Origin: Myxococcales bacterium
GTDB taxonomy: Bacteria > Myxococcota > UBA796 > SXON01
NCBI GenBank assembly: GCA_009692585.1
Contig: SHYX01000030.1
Coordinates: 1-61,342, forward strand
DNA: 61,342 nucleotides
Reading direction: 5' to 3'
The translations under genes were made by a program, and so were the position numbers. The number at the start of each line of letters is the position of its first letter. The stretch's first letter is position 1. The notes beneath the pieces are model-generated. The model saw only the letters and a program-made list of their open reading frames with translations, was not told the DNA's origin and did no database searches. Shown piece after piece: positions 8,425 to 17,086 of the stretch.

Positions 8425-9738
8425 ATGCCGCGCGTGTACATCAAGACCTTCGGCTGCCAGATGAACGAGGTCGACTCGGGCAAGATGCGCGCCCTGCTCG
8501 GCAAGGACGGATTCACCACCACCGAAGAGGTCGCGGATGCCGATCTGGTGTTGGTCAACACCTGCTCGGTGCGCGAAAAGCCGGAGCAGAAGCTTCACAG
8601 CTTCCTTGGCCGGGTGCTGCCTCAGAAACGCCAGCGTCCGCTCGTCGTCGGCATCGCCGGGTGCATGGCGCAGGTCGACGGTGAGCGGCTCTTCCGCCGC
8701 TACCCGCAGGTCGACCTGGTCTTCGGCCCCGACGCCGTCAGCCGCGTGGGCGAGATGGTCGTTACCGCCAGGACCCGCCGGGTGCTCGACACCGACTTCC
8801 TGGACGCCGACGACTACGCCTTTTCCTCCGACGTGGACCCGGTCGCGGCGGCCCGGCTCTCCGCCTTCGTCACCATCCAGAAGGGCTGCGACAACCGGTG
8901 CACCTTCTGCATCGTGCCCGCCACCCGCGGCGACGAGATCAGTCGCCCGATGGCCGAGGTCCTGGCCGAGGTACGCGCGCTCACCGACGCGGGCGTGCGC
9001 GAAGTCACCCTTCTCGGACAGAACGTCAACAGCTATGGGCTGAAGGTCCCCGGCCACGCCACCTTCGCGGAGCTGCTTGCGCAGGTGCACGAGGTCCCCG
9101 GGGTCGAGGTGCTCCGCTACACCACTTCGCACCCCCGTGACATCGGCGACGACGTGGTCGCGGCGTACCGCACCCTCCCCAAGCTCGCCTCCCATCTGCA
9201 CCTCCCTGTCCAGAGCGGCAGCAACTCTGTCTTACGACGGATGAAGCGTTTCTACACCCGCGAACACTACCTCGGCGTCGTCGACCGCCTGCGCGGCGCG
9301 CGTCCGGACATGGTGTTCACCACTGACGTCATCACCGGCTTTCCGGGGGAGACCGACGCCGACTTCGAACAGACCCTGTCGCTCCTGGACGCCGTGCGGT
9401 TCCAGGCGTCCTTCAGCTTCTGCTACAACCCCCGCCCCGGCACCCCGGCGCTCCGCTTGCTCGAGGACGCCGTCCCCGCCGACGTCGCCCACCGGCGGCT
9501 CGAACGGTTCCAAGCCAGGCAGCGCGAAATCGCGGTCGAAGCCCACGCGGCGCTGGTCGGCACCACGCAGCGGGTGCTGGTCGAAGGCCCCAGCGCCCAC
9601 GACGATGGCGTGGTCTGCGGCCGCACCAGCGGGTTCAAGACGGTGAACTTCCCGGGCAGCGAAGCGCTGGTCGGCACGTGGGCGGACGTGGTCATCACGC
9701 GGGGGTTCGCCAACACGCTGCGAGGCGAGGCGGCGTAG
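8425..9738 (+). CDS. miaB: tRNA-2-methylthio-N6-dimethylallyladenosine synthase
   Basis: MiaB adds the methylthio group to isopentenylated A37 of tRNAs that read codons starting with U. The 437-residue product has the full set of landmarks: the UPF0004 N-terminal domain with cluster cysteines 11 (KTFGCQMN), 47 (NTCSVRE) and 80 (GIAGCMAQ), the radical-SAM motif GCDNRCTFCIVP (Cys155, 159, 162), LGQNVNSYG, LHLPVQSGS, and a C-terminal TRAM region (VLVEGPS...). The ATG at 8425 starts the conserved protein exactly; the open frame further upstream overlaps the previous gene and shows no homology. It is the clearest housekeeping gene in this part of the window. Confidence 0.97.
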   Translation: MPRVYIKTFGCQMNEVDSGKMRALLGKDGFTTTEEVADADLVLVNTCSVREKPEQKLHSFLGRVLPQKRQRPLVVGIAGCMAQVDGERLFRRYPQVDLVFGPDAVSRVGEMVVTARTRRVLDTDFLDADDYAFSSDVDPVAAARLSAFVTIQKGCDNRCTFCIVPATRGDEISRPMAEVLAEVRALTDAGVREVTLLGQNVNSYGLKVPGHATFAELLAQVHEVPGVEVLRYTTSHPRDIGDDVVAAYRTLPKLASHLHLPVQSGSNSVLRRMKRFYTREHYLGVVDRLRGARPDMVFTTDVITGFPGETDADFEQTLSLLDAVRFQASFSFCYNPRPGTPALRLLEDAVPADVAHRRLERFQARQREIAVEAHAALVGTTQRVLVEGPSAHDDGVVCGRTSGFKTVNFPGSEALVGTWADVVITRGFANTLRGEAA

Positions 9739-9740
9739 GC

Positions 9741-10379
9741 CTACCCGCCGACGGTGTACTTCACCGAACGGGTGAACAGCAGTTCGGACTGTCCGCCGGT
9801 CGGGAGCCGGCTGACCTTCACTTCCAGCACGCCGGACGCGGCCGACACCGGCGCCGACAGCCGGAAGAACTGGATGGACGGCCCTTTGTCGGCCACTGCG
9901 TCGCGCGTGATGTGGGTGCGGGACTCGGCTACCTTCTTGCCGTCGGCGTAGATCTCGGCGACCAGCCAGTAGGCGGTGCCGTCAAAATCGGCCTTGGAGT
10001 TTCCGTAAAGCACCGGCATCTCCACCACGACCATGTCTTTGTCGGCGACGACGATGGAGGGCGCCCAGTTGTCGGTCAGGAGCTTGGCGCCGGCGGTGTT
10101 CACCGGCATCGCGGTGTTGCCTCCGGGGGGGCCCTGGTCCCTTCCGGGGTTGGGCTTGACCGTGACCTTGGCTTCCGGCGGAAGCGTCTTGGGGATGTCG
10201 AAGGCGTCCGGATCCTTGAAAGCGTCGCCGCTGGGAACCCCGGCGTTGGCGCCCTTCTGTTCCATGGGGGTGGTTGTCGAGAAGAAGTCGTCGTCATCGT
10301 CCGCGACGGCAGGCGCCTGAATCTCATCGGCAAACGCGGAAAAAGACAGCAACGAGACGAGCACGAGGAGAAGGTTCAC
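9741..10379 (-). CDS. Secreted protein of unknown function
   Basis: A 212-residue protein with a signal peptide (MNLLLVLVSLLSFSAFA, cleavage likely before DEI). An acidic/low-complexity segment (DDDDDFFSTTTP) and a Pro/Gly-rich linker are followed by a beta-rich C-terminal part with strands such as YWLVAEIYADGKKVAE and VLEVKVSRL, suggesting an immunoglobulin-like or beta-sandwich fold. I prefer the GTG at 10379 over the in-frame ATG at 10403 because GGAG sits five bases upstream and the signal peptide then begins at the first residue. Convergent with miaB, two bases apart. No family recognised. Confidence 0.75.
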   Translation of the reverse strand: MNLLLVLVSLLSFSAFADEIQAPAVADDDDDFFSTTTPMEQKGANAGVPSGDAFKDPDAFDIPKTLPPEAKVTVKPNPGRDQGPPGGNTAMPVNTAGAKLLTDNWAPSIVVADKDMVVVEMPVLYGNSKADFDGTAYWLVAEIYADGKKVAESRTHITRDAVADKGPSIQFFRLSAPVSAASGVLEVKVSRLPTGGQSELLFTRSVKYTVGG

Positions 10380-10433
10380 GGGGGCTCCGGGGTCGATGCG
10401 CACGGCGATGGCACGATAGACGGTATTTTCGAA

Positions 10434-11741
10434 ATGTCAAGCCCTGGAAACCCGCACGCGCTCGTGGACTTCCGTATTCGTTCGCGGGAACGTGCCGGCG
10501 TCGTGGGCGCGGCGTGGCGTTGGGCGCCGGTTGTGGCGGTTGCGGCTGGGCTTCCCTTGGTTCTTGGCGAGGGATTCGTCGTGTCGGCCGCGGACCCCGC
10601 GGCGCGCCGCGTGGTGGTCGTCGCGCTGGTCGTGCGCGTTGCGCTCCTTCTGGCCGGGTTGTTGTCCTTGGGTACCTTCGACCTCGTGGTTCGGGGACCG
10701 GACCGCGGGGTCGTCGACCTGCACCCCGTCCTCGCGCGTGCGTATGTGCGGGCACGCCTGCACGCGGCGGCCCGCGTCGCCGCCCCCGCCCTGGCGGCTG
10801 CCTTGGTGATCCTGGTCCCGGCCTGGCAGGACCCCGCCCTGATGCTGTCCGGGGCGGTGCTGCTTTCCGGTGCCTGGGCATCGGGCATCACCCTCGGTGT
10901 CGGCGTGAACCTGGCCGCCCCGTCCCTGGCGGTGCACGCCGGTGTCGCGCCGGTGCTCGACGCGCTGCGCGGGCCCAACCCACGCGCCCAGGCCGCGCTC
11001 ATCTGGGCGCCGGCGGGCGCACTTCTGGTGGCTGGCCTCGCCCTCCTCGCCGCCACGGCGGGCCTCGAGCTCGCGTTCGCGGGGACTCCCGCTGGCTACG
11101 CGCTCCTGGGGTTGCCGTGGGTGGCCGCCGGCCTCGGCGCCCGCGCGGCCTTCGTCGACGCCGACACCCTCGCGCGCATCCCGGCCGTCCTCGGCGAGGT
11201 GGAGGCCACCTACGCCGCGGTAGAGGCGGCCGAAGAGGGGAACCGGGTCTACCTCGAGTGGGTGACGCGGTGGGTGCCGCGCCGGCTGCGCCCCGAGCTG
11301 CTGCGCGTGCTCCGGCAGGGCTGGCGCGCCGAACGCGGCTGGCTCGGGGCCAGCTTCCTGGCGGCGGTGTTGGCCGGGCTCGCGGCGTGGAGCGACCGGG
11401 CGGGAGCGGATCGCAGCCTGCTATTGGCGGGGCTCCTCCTCGCTGGCGTCGCCGCGCTCGGTCCGCGGCTGCGTGCGCGGGATCCGGCCTGGTTGGTGCT
11501 GGTCCTGCCCGCGGCCGGACGGCGCGCCGCGGTCGCGCTGGCCATCCTGGCGTGGGGCCAGGCCATCGTGTTCGCAGTGGTTGCCGCGCTGGTCGTGCGC
11601 CAGGGGCTCGGCGTGGCGACGGTGACCGGACTGCGCCTGGAGTTGGTGCTCGGGGCGCTCGCCGCCGCTGGCGCGTGCCTGCCCGCCGCCGGCTACGTGC
11701 CCGCGGCGCTCCTGGTGTGCGCGCTGGGGGTGTGGTGCTGA
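10434..11741 (+). CDS. ABC transporter membrane subunit (predicted)
   Basis: A 435-residue integral membrane protein with many hydrophobic helices (for example APVVAVAAGLPLVLGEGF, VVVVALVVRVALLLAGLL and a cluster in the C-terminal third). It is Ala/Leu/Val-rich and does not show a named permease motif. The downstream ATPase gene overlaps its stop, so the two are probably translated together and form one exporter. A soluble central segment (about 240-300, with DADTLARIPAVLGEVEATYAAVEAAEEG) lies between two membrane blocks. The ATG at 10434 was chosen because the conserved-looking hydrophobic part starts shortly after it. Substrate unknown. Confidence 0.75.
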   Translation: MSSPGNPHALVDFRIRSRERAGVVGAAWRWAPVVAVAAGLPLVLGEGFVVSAADPAARRVVVVALVVRVALLLAGLLSLGTFDLVVRGPDRGVVDLHPVLARAYVRARLHAAARVAAPALAAALVILVPAWQDPALMLSGAVLLSGAWASGITLGVGVNLAAPSLAVHAGVAPVLDALRGPNPRAQAALIWAPAGALLVAGLALLAATAGLELAFAGTPAGYALLGLPWVAAGLGARAAFVDADTLARIPAVLGEVEATYAAVEAAEEGNRVYLEWVTRWVPRRLRPELLRVLRQGWRAERGWLGASFLAAVLAGLAAWSDRAGADRSLLLAGLLLAGVAALGPRLRARDPAWLVLVLPAAGRRAAVALAILAWGQAIVFAVVAALVVRQGLGVATVTGLRLELVLGALAAAGACLPAAGYVPAALLVCALGVWC

Positions 11742-12409
11742 TCGTCGCCGAAAACGTCGTGAAGACCTTCGGGCGGACCACGGCGCTCGCCGGCGTGTCG
11801 TTCTCCGTCGCCGCGGGCGAGCGTGTCGCCCTCCTCGGCCACAACGGCGCCGGCAAGAGCACCCTGATGAAGCTCCTCGCGGGGCAGGTCCTGCCGGGGC
11901 AAGGCCGCGTCGAGCTGGCGGGGGTCGATGTCTCCGCGCAGCCGGCGCGGGCCCGGTCGGTGCTGGGCTATGTACCGGAGGAGCCGGTGCTCTGGGAGTA
12001 CCTGACCGCACGGGAGACCCTGGAGTACGTCGTCGCCGTGCGCGGGGCCGGCGACATCGAGGCGGCGCTGGCGCTGACCGGGCTCGGCGCGGACGCGGAC
12101 CGCCTGGTGCGGGAGTACAGCCAGGGCATGCGCCGCAAGGTCGCGATCGCAGCAGCGCTGGTGGCGCACCCCCCGGTCCTGGTTTTCGACGAAGCGCTCA
12201 ACGGGCTGGATCCACCCTCGGCGCTCGCGGTGACGGAGGAGCTGTCGCGACGTGCGGCGGCAGGTGCCGCTGTCCTCATCAGCACCCACGTCATCGACCT
12301 GGTCCCGCGGATCGCCGATCGGGTGGTCGTCCTGCGCGCCGGCCGAGTCGATGCCGAGCTGCGGGTGAGTGAGTTGGGGCCGGACGGGTTGGCGGGGGTG
12401 TTTCGGTAG
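11735..12409 (+). CDS. ABC transporter ATP-binding protein
   Basis: A compact 224-residue ATPase of the ABC-2 exporter type. The Walker A is GHNGAGKST (35-43), the signature helix is YSQGMRRKVAIA instead of LSGGQ (common in this subfamily), Walker B is VLVFDEALNGLD, and the H-loop lies in ISTHVID. The GTG at 11735 is preferred, with a GTG one codon earlier; both overlap the permease stop, so translation is coupled. The pair would move a small molecule, peptide or polymer across the inner membrane, but nothing nearby names the cargo. Confidence 0.93.
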   Translation: MLIVAENVVKTFGRTTALAGVSFSVAAGERVALLGHNGAGKSTLMKLLAGQVLPGQGRVELAGVDVSAQPARARSVLGYVPEEPVLWEYLTARETLEYVVAVRGAGDIEAALALTGLGADADRLVREYSQGMRRKVAIAAALVAHPPVLVFDEALNGLDPPSALAVTEELSRRAAAGAAVLISTHVIDLVPRIADRVVVLRAGRVDAELRVSELGPDGLAGVFR

Positions 12410-12428
12410 ACGGCGGCGGCACGGGCGC

Positions 12429-13268
12429 CTACCCGCGCAACGTCGCCAGCTTCCGCAAGATCGCCCCGTTCGCCGCCAGCGGTCCTCCCGGAAGCCACGC
12501 CGGTCGGTCGGGCACCTGTCCCCTGGGATGGTCGTTGAGTTGGCGCCACGCGGCCCCGGTGGCCGCGACGAGCATGCGTCGGGCATGACGCAGCTCGTCC
12601 GGCTGGGCGTGGTCGGGGAAGGCCTGGAGGCGCACATAGCCGCACGTGAGGCGCGGGATGCCGGCGAGCGCCTCACGAGGAGGCCAGTAGTGTTCGTCAT
12701 CGAGTGGGTGCCCGGCGGCGGGGAGCATCTGCGCACCGCCCGCGGTGACCGTCTCGCGATCGCAGGGGCCTTCCCAGTCCACCAGCCAATCCACCGGCAG
12801 GTCCGGCCAGCGGGTCAGCGCCCCCGTGGCCGCGGCAATTCCGAGCGAGAGCGAGAGCACCCCGACGCGGCCGGTGCAGCCGGGGTCGCGCGTCAGGGCG
12901 CGAACCGCCACGCGCAAATCGTCCTGATGCTCGGGGCCGCCGAAGTCTTCTTCACCCCAACTGTCGCCCCGACCGGCGGGATCATGGACCAGGACCACGT
13001 ATCCCAGGCGCGCGAGCTCGATCGCGCTGACGACGGCGCCGGTGCCCATGAGCGCGGCGACGCCCTGGTGGATGGCGGGGGACACCGCGAGTCCGGGGAA
13101 GGGGCCTCCCAGCCGCGGCCGCACGGTCTTGCCCGCCAGCCGGTACCCGGCGGTGGAAGACAGTTCAACGGGGTCGACGACGACATCGTGCGCGTGGATG
13201 CGCGAACGCAGATGGCGCAGGGCCGAAGCACCACGCCATCGAAGCGCGGAAAGGGGGGAGGGGGGCAT
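12429..13268 (-). CDS. Alpha/beta hydrolase family protein
   Basis: A 279-residue predicted hydrolase. The segment RLGYVVLVHDPAGRGDSWGEEDF (about 87-109) is typical of the serine-aminopeptidase / dienelactone-hydrolase branch. The nucleophile elbow reads LSLSLGIAA (138-146), so the first Gly of GxSxG is Ser and the candidate nucleophile is Ser141. A candidate His lies in the AAGHPLDDEHYW region or the C-terminal part. No signal peptide. The ATG at 13268 begins two bases after the stop of the upstream CotH-type gene; a longer start inside that gene is less likely. It ends the coupled run that starts at 15783. Confidence 0.77.
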   Translation of the reverse strand: MPPSPLSALRWRGASALRHLRSRIHAHDVVVDPVELSSTAGYRLAGKTVRPRLGGPFPGLAVSPAIHQGVAALMGTGAVVSAIELARLGYVVLVHDPAGRGDSWGEEDFGGPEHQDDLRVAVRALTRDPGCTGRVGVLSLSLGIAAATGALTRWPDLPVDWLVDWEGPCDRETVTAGGAQMLPAAGHPLDDEHYWPPREALAGIPRLTCGYVRLQAFPDHAQPDELRHARRMLVAATGAAWRQLNDHPRGQVPDRPAWLPGGPLAANGAILRKLATLRG

Positions 13269-13270
13269 GG

Positions 13271-14494
13271 TCACTCGGCGTTGTGTTCGGCCCACATGTC
13301 CAGGTAGCCGCGGCGTGCGGGGAGGAAGCTGCGCAGGTTGTCGATGGAGTAGGCATAGGTGGCATCGTCGTAGTAGCGATGGGGATCGATGCTGCCATAC
13401 GGCTGGGTCTGCTCGACCATCGATTGGTAGGCGGCTTGCATTTCGTCCGTCGCGTAGAGTTGGCTCAACCGTACGACGGACTCCGTGTAGCGCCTCCAGC
13501 CGTCATCCGTCTGGAGAAGGGCCGCCATGTGTGGGGTGTACGTCGGGTACCAGAGGAAGCCCGGATCGGTGTTGTATGCGATCCAATCGAAGGTTCCGTC
13601 CTTGTCCCACGGCACCCACAAGAACCCGCGCTCCGGGTGGTCGTACAGGTAGTAGTTGTGACCGCTGCACCAGTAGCCGTCGCCGTCGGGGAGGATGGCT
13701 TCGGCCGCCCACTCGTCCATCCACTCGTCCGAATCCCCCATCGCTATGGTCGTGGTCGGGTCATAGCTGGCCCAGAAGTCGGTGAGTCGAGTGGTGTCGA
13801 CCTCTTCGCCTTCGTGGTTGTCGAGGACCGTTCCGTACTTCCACAGGTCGCCGTCGGCGTTGTCCTTGCCGAAGCTGCGCTCCAGGAACTCGCGGTCCAT
13901 CTCCTCCATGTTGGCGTACAGGCCGAAATACTCGCCGTTGACATTGAGCACGGCGCTGTTGGTGCAGGCCGCGGGGAGTCCCGCACGGAACAGAAACCAG
14001 TTCGCGAGTCGATTCTTGAGTACCGTCGGCTCGTAGTAGGGGCTGTCCAGTGCCACCTTGCGTTGTCCGAGGTGGCGGGTATCTTCGTCGACCTCGTTGA
14101 ATGCAATCACGAACTGCATCTTCTCGCCTACCCAACAGCAGGCGTTGTTGCCCTTCAGACGAATCGTGCTGTTGGGAACCTCGACACCGTCCACCAGGAG
14201 CCGCTCCATGGGAACATAGTCCTTGGTGCCGTCGGCGGTGCGCCACTCGGACTCCAGGTGTCGCCAGTGTTCATCGGCGATGGTGACGTCGTAGATGACG
14301 ACGTGCTCCTGGCCGAAGAGCGGACTGCACCCGAACTCGTCCTCGTCGAGTTCTTCCTCGTCCTCCTCGTCGGTGAGGGTGTTCCCCGGGAGCTCACTGC
14401 CGCCGCTGGGAGCCTCCGCGTCGGGTACGGCGTCGATTCCCGCATCGAGCCCGGCGGGACCACACCCGGCAATGAGCGCCAGGGCGGCGATCAC
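13271..14494 (-). CDS. CotH-type secreted protein kinase-like lipoprotein (second copy)
   Basis: About 407 residues. After a hydrophobic start (IAALALIAGC, lipobox Cys) comes a very acidic linker (DEEDEEELDEDEF). The CotH core is clear: STIRLKGNNACCW, RKVALDSPYYEPTVLKNRLANWFLFRAG, VLNVNGEYFGLYANMEEMDREFL, GDLWKYG, GHNYYLYDHPERGFLWVPWDKDGTFDW with the metal-binding Asp residues. The GTG at 14494 overlaps the previous stop (GTGA), implying coupling; an ATG at 14548 would add a basic n-region (LSPERTRHER) and is the alternative. It is diverged from the CotH-type protein at 4133 rather than a recent duplicate. Confidence 0.86.
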   Translation of the reverse strand: MIAALALIAGCGPAGLDAGIDAVPDAEAPSGGSELPGNTLTDEEDEEELDEDEFGCSPLFGQEHVVIYDVTIADEHWRHLESEWRTADGTKDYVPMERLLVDGVEVPNSTIRLKGNNACCWVGEKMQFVIAFNEVDEDTRHLGQRKVALDSPYYEPTVLKNRLANWFLFRAGLPAACTNSAVLNVNGEYFGLYANMEEMDREFLERSFGKDNADGDLWKYGTVLDNHEGEEVDTTRLTDFWASYDPTTTIAMGDSDEWMDEWAAEAILPDGDGYWCSGHNYYLYDHPERGFLWVPWDKDGTFDWIAYNTDPGFLWYPTYTPHMAALLQTDDGWRRYTESVVRLSQLYATDEMQAAYQSMVEQTQPYGSIDPHRYYDDATYAYSIDNLRSFLPARRGYLDMWAEHNAE

Positions 14495-15783
14495 CGCGGG
14501 ACGCTCGTGCCGTGTGCGCTCAGGCGATAGAAATAGCCTTCGCCCCACATCTCCGGCTCGGGTGCAGCCACCCGCAGCGCGTATTCACCGGCGGGATGCT
14601 TGTCGGCGGTGCGGATGGAGGGGTCGGTCGTGGTGGTTGCGTCGGCAGCGTCGATCAGGGTGTCGCCCGACCAGACCTCCACCCGCGCCGGGAGCAGGCC
14701 TCCGTAGGTCAGGCTGGCAAAGTCCACGCTGATGTACCCCGCGGCGGGGAGCGTGAAGCGGAACCAGTCCTCGTCCCCCCGCGCATCGAGCCTGCCCTCG
14801 GCCACTCCGGCGAACCACGAGCCGGCATCGGCCTCCTGGTCGACCATGGTGATCTCGGAGCCGCCGGCGGCGCTGTCGTTGGGCTCGGTCTCCCACCGGC
14901 TGGTCTCGGGGGCCGCGTAGTTGGCCACGAAGATCCACATCGCTGAGGTGGGACCGATCCCGGCGGCGCTGTCGATGACGGCCAACTCGTACTGCGTGTC
15001 GGTCGGTGCCAGCAGCAGCCGGAGGTCGGACTCCGCGATTCTCGGGACGTCCAGCACCAGCTGGGCCTCGGCGTCGAAGACCTGGACGGCGGGCTGGTAG
15101 CTGCTGGACTCGATGTGGTGCGCGGCAGCGAGGGCCAGCGTTCCCCCCGCGTGGGCGATGGTCAGCTTGACGTAGTCGACGTCGTTCGCCGCATCGGAGA
15201 GGACCGGAATCGCGTACCAGGAGTTGTCGTTCTGCATGTCGTACGCGAGGCTGATGTCCAGGAGGCTGTCCGGCTCGTCCGGCGGCGACGTGGGCTGCAG
15301 CCAGGTCAGGTTGTAGGCCGTCGACTCCACCTCACGGGGGCTACCGGAGAAGACGCCGATGTCCATGACCTTGACGTAGTAGGTGCCGTCCGCGGGGAAG
15401 AAGCCGAAGCAGACCGTGTCGTAGGTGCTCACGTCGCCGACGGGGTGGTCGTCCTCCCAGGCGATCCGAACGCCCGACGCGTCCACGACCTCGACCACGG
15501 TGTCGAGCGAGTCCTCCGCGATTTTCTCGTCCTCGTTGGTGACCTGGATGCGGAAGGGCTGGCCGGCGGTCCCGACCACGCTGTACCAGTCGACGTCGCC
15601 GTCGTGGAGCGTGTCACCGTCGAGCATGTCGAGATCGAGCGGGACGGCGTGTTCGGCGTCGTCGGCATCGTCGACCGGGCCGGTGTCGGTGTCGGTGTCG
15701 GTGTCCCCGTCGGTGTCGGTGCCGTCGTCGGTGGCCGTCGAAGCGCAGCCCAGGGCGAGGAAGAACAGGATCGGGTAGCGCAT
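14491..15783 (-). CDS. Lipoprotein with pre-peptidase C-terminal (PPC)-like domains
   Basis: A 430-residue exported protein. The start gives a lipoprotein signal (MRYPILFFLALGCAS, Cys13) and then a DT-rich linker (DTDGDTDTDTDTG). Two or three beta-sandwich units follow with the PPC pattern: DGDVDWYSVVGTAGQPFRIQV ... GTYYVKVMD (first) and GDEDWFRFTLPAAGYISVDFA ... GEYALRVAA (last). PPC-type domains usually accompany secreted enzymes, yet no catalytic domain is present here, so it is probably a surface binding or structural protein. It is the first gene of the minus-strand run with CotH-type and hydrolase genes, joined by a GTGA overlap. Confidence 0.83.
   Translation of the reverse strand: MRYPILFFLALGCASTATDDGTDTDGDTDTDTDTGPVDDADDAEHAVPLDLDMLDGDTLHDGDVDWYSVVGTAGQPFRIQVTNEDEKIAEDSLDTVVEVVDASGVRIAWEDDHPVGDVSTYDTVCFGFFPADGTYYVKVMDIGVFSGSPREVESTAYNLTWLQPTSPPDEPDSLLDISLAYDMQNDNSWYAIPVLSDAANDVDYVKLTIAHAGGTLALAAAHHIESSSYQPAVQVFDAEAQLVLDVPRIAESDLRLLLAPTDTQYELAVIDSAAGIGPTSAMWIFVANYAAPETSRWETEPNDSAAGGSEITMVDQEADAGSWFAGVAEGRLDARGDEDWFRFTLPAAGYISVDFASLTYGGLLPARVEVWSGDTLIDAADATTTTDPSIRTADKHPAGEYALRVAAPEPEMWGEGYFYRLSAHGTSVPR
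15681..15720. repeat. GGTGTC hexamer repeat encoding a DT linker
   Basis: Tandem copies of GGTGTC (complement GACACC, Asp-Thr) form the linker just after the lipobox of the PPC lipoprotein. Copy number change by slippage would keep the frame and only alter linker length. The same coding solution recurs at 44068-44160. Confidence 0.75.
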
Positions 15784-15855
15784 GGGGGAGTATAGCCCCC
15801 GAAAGTGCGCTCCGGGCCTTGCCACGCCGCGGACGCGTGCCTAATCGCCGCGCCC

Positions 15856-16842
15856 ATGCGCGCTCTGACCGGCATCAAGCCCACCGCCCAGCCCCACGTG
15901 GGCAACCTTCTGGGGATGATCCAGCCGGCATTGGCCCTCGGCGCCAGCCACGACGCATACTATTTCATCGCCGATTATCATGCGCTCACGACGATGCACG
16001 ACGCCGCGGGCATGCGGAGGTTCACGCGCGAGGTCGCGGCAACGTGGCTGGCCCTGGGGCTCGATCCCGCGCGCACCTGCCTCTTTGCTCAATCCGACGT
16101 ACCCGAGGTGACCGAACTGGCGTGGCTCCTGGCCTGTGTCACCGGGAACGGCGCCTTGGAGCGCGCGCACGCCTACAAGTCCGCCCAGGACAGCGGCAAG
16201 GACATCAGCGTCGGCACGTTCTTGTACCCCGTGCTCATGGCGGCGGACATCCTCGCTTACGACAGCAACGTCGTGCCGGTCGGGCGAGATCAGAAGCAGC
16301 ACGTGGAGATGGCGCGGGACATGGCCCAGGCGTTCAACAGTCGCTTCGGCGAGGTCTTCGTGGTGCCGGAGCCGCTCATCCGCGACGACGTCGCGATCAT
16401 CCCCGGCCTGGACGGAAAAAAGATGTCCAAGTCCTACGGCAACACCATCGAGGTGTGGCTGTCGAGCCCGCAGCTGCGGAAGAAGGTCATGTCGATCGTC
16501 ACCGACAGTCGAGGCGTGGACGAGGCCAAGGACCCTGACGCCTGCAATGTGTTCGGGCTGTACAAACACTTCGCAAATCACGAGCAGATCGCGGCGCTCG
16601 CGGCCCGCTACCGCCAGCCGGGTCTGGGTTACGGGCATGCCAAGCAGGCGCTGTTTCAGGTGATGGAGGCCCAGCTGACGCCGGCTCGGGGCCGCTTCGA
16701 GGCGCTGATCGCGAACCCCCGCGAACTCGACGCGATCCTCGCGGCTGGCGCGGAGCGTGCGCGCGGCGTCGCCGCCGGCGTGGTCGGTCGGGCACGTGAG
16801 GCGGCGGGCTTCGGCCGCGCGCCGCGCGGGCAGCGGTCCTGA
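15856..16842 (+). CDS. trpS: Tryptophanyl-tRNA synthetase
   Basis: Class I synthetase that charges tRNA-Trp. The 328-residue product is the usual bacterial length. It begins MRALTGIKPTAQPHVGNLLG, where HVGN (14-17) is the HIGH motif, continues with YYFIADYHALT, the Trp-pocket region SVGTFLYPVLMAADILAYDS, VGRDQKQHVEMARD, and ends the active site with GKKMSKS (187-193). The ATG at 15856 was chosen because the conserved protein begins there; the frame is open further upstream without homology. Divergent from the PPC lipoprotein, 72 bases away. Confidence 0.96.
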   Translation: MRALTGIKPTAQPHVGNLLGMIQPALALGASHDAYYFIADYHALTTMHDAAGMRRFTREVAATWLALGLDPARTCLFAQSDVPEVTELAWLLACVTGNGALERAHAYKSAQDSGKDISVGTFLYPVLMAADILAYDSNVVPVGRDQKQHVEMARDMAQAFNSRFGEVFVVPEPLIRDDVAIIPGLDGKKMSKSYGNTIEVWLSSPQLRKKVMSIVTDSRGVDEAKDPDACNVFGLYKHFANHEQIAALAARYRQPGLGYGHAKQALFQVMEAQLTPARGRFEALIANPRELDAILAAGAERARGVAAGVVGRAREAAGFGRAPRGQRS

Positions 16843-16922
16843 CTCCGAACTTGCCGCGCTCCGCAAGTGCCGGATTGCAAAAAAAGCACAATCTCGGTAC
16901 ACGCAACCGCGCGACGCCCCAG

Positions 16923-16966
16923 TTGACAATCTCTTGACAATCCTTCATCCTGGTTACCCCTATTAA
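16923..16966 (+). promoter_or_regulatory. Tandem TTGACA boxes upstream of the sigma factor gene
   Basis: Two identical TTGACAATC units start at 16923 and 16934, eleven bases apart, in an unusually AT-rich 40-base island of a 244-base intergenic region. Each TTGACA is a perfect -35 consensus. A TATTAA at 16961 could be a -10, but the spacing from the second box is 21 bases, longer than ideal. The pair may be overlapping promoters, or direct-repeat binding sites for a regulator, driving the sigma gene at 17087. About 120 bases of leader would separate start site and gene. Confidence 0.5.
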
Positions 16967-17086
16967 CCACGGCCGTGACTCACGCCTCTTGGGCCGCCCG
17001 TCGGCCTCCGGTCCAGGAATAAACGCCCCTCCTCGCGCGTCGGCCCCTTCCGAGCGCTCTCCTTTCCCTCCTTTCCCCGGTGTACC

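Noticed and set aside
7834..9201. A 455-codon minus-strand frame opposite miaB
   Set aside because: It lies on the complement of conserved miaB and part of the caspase-fold gene and shows no motif.
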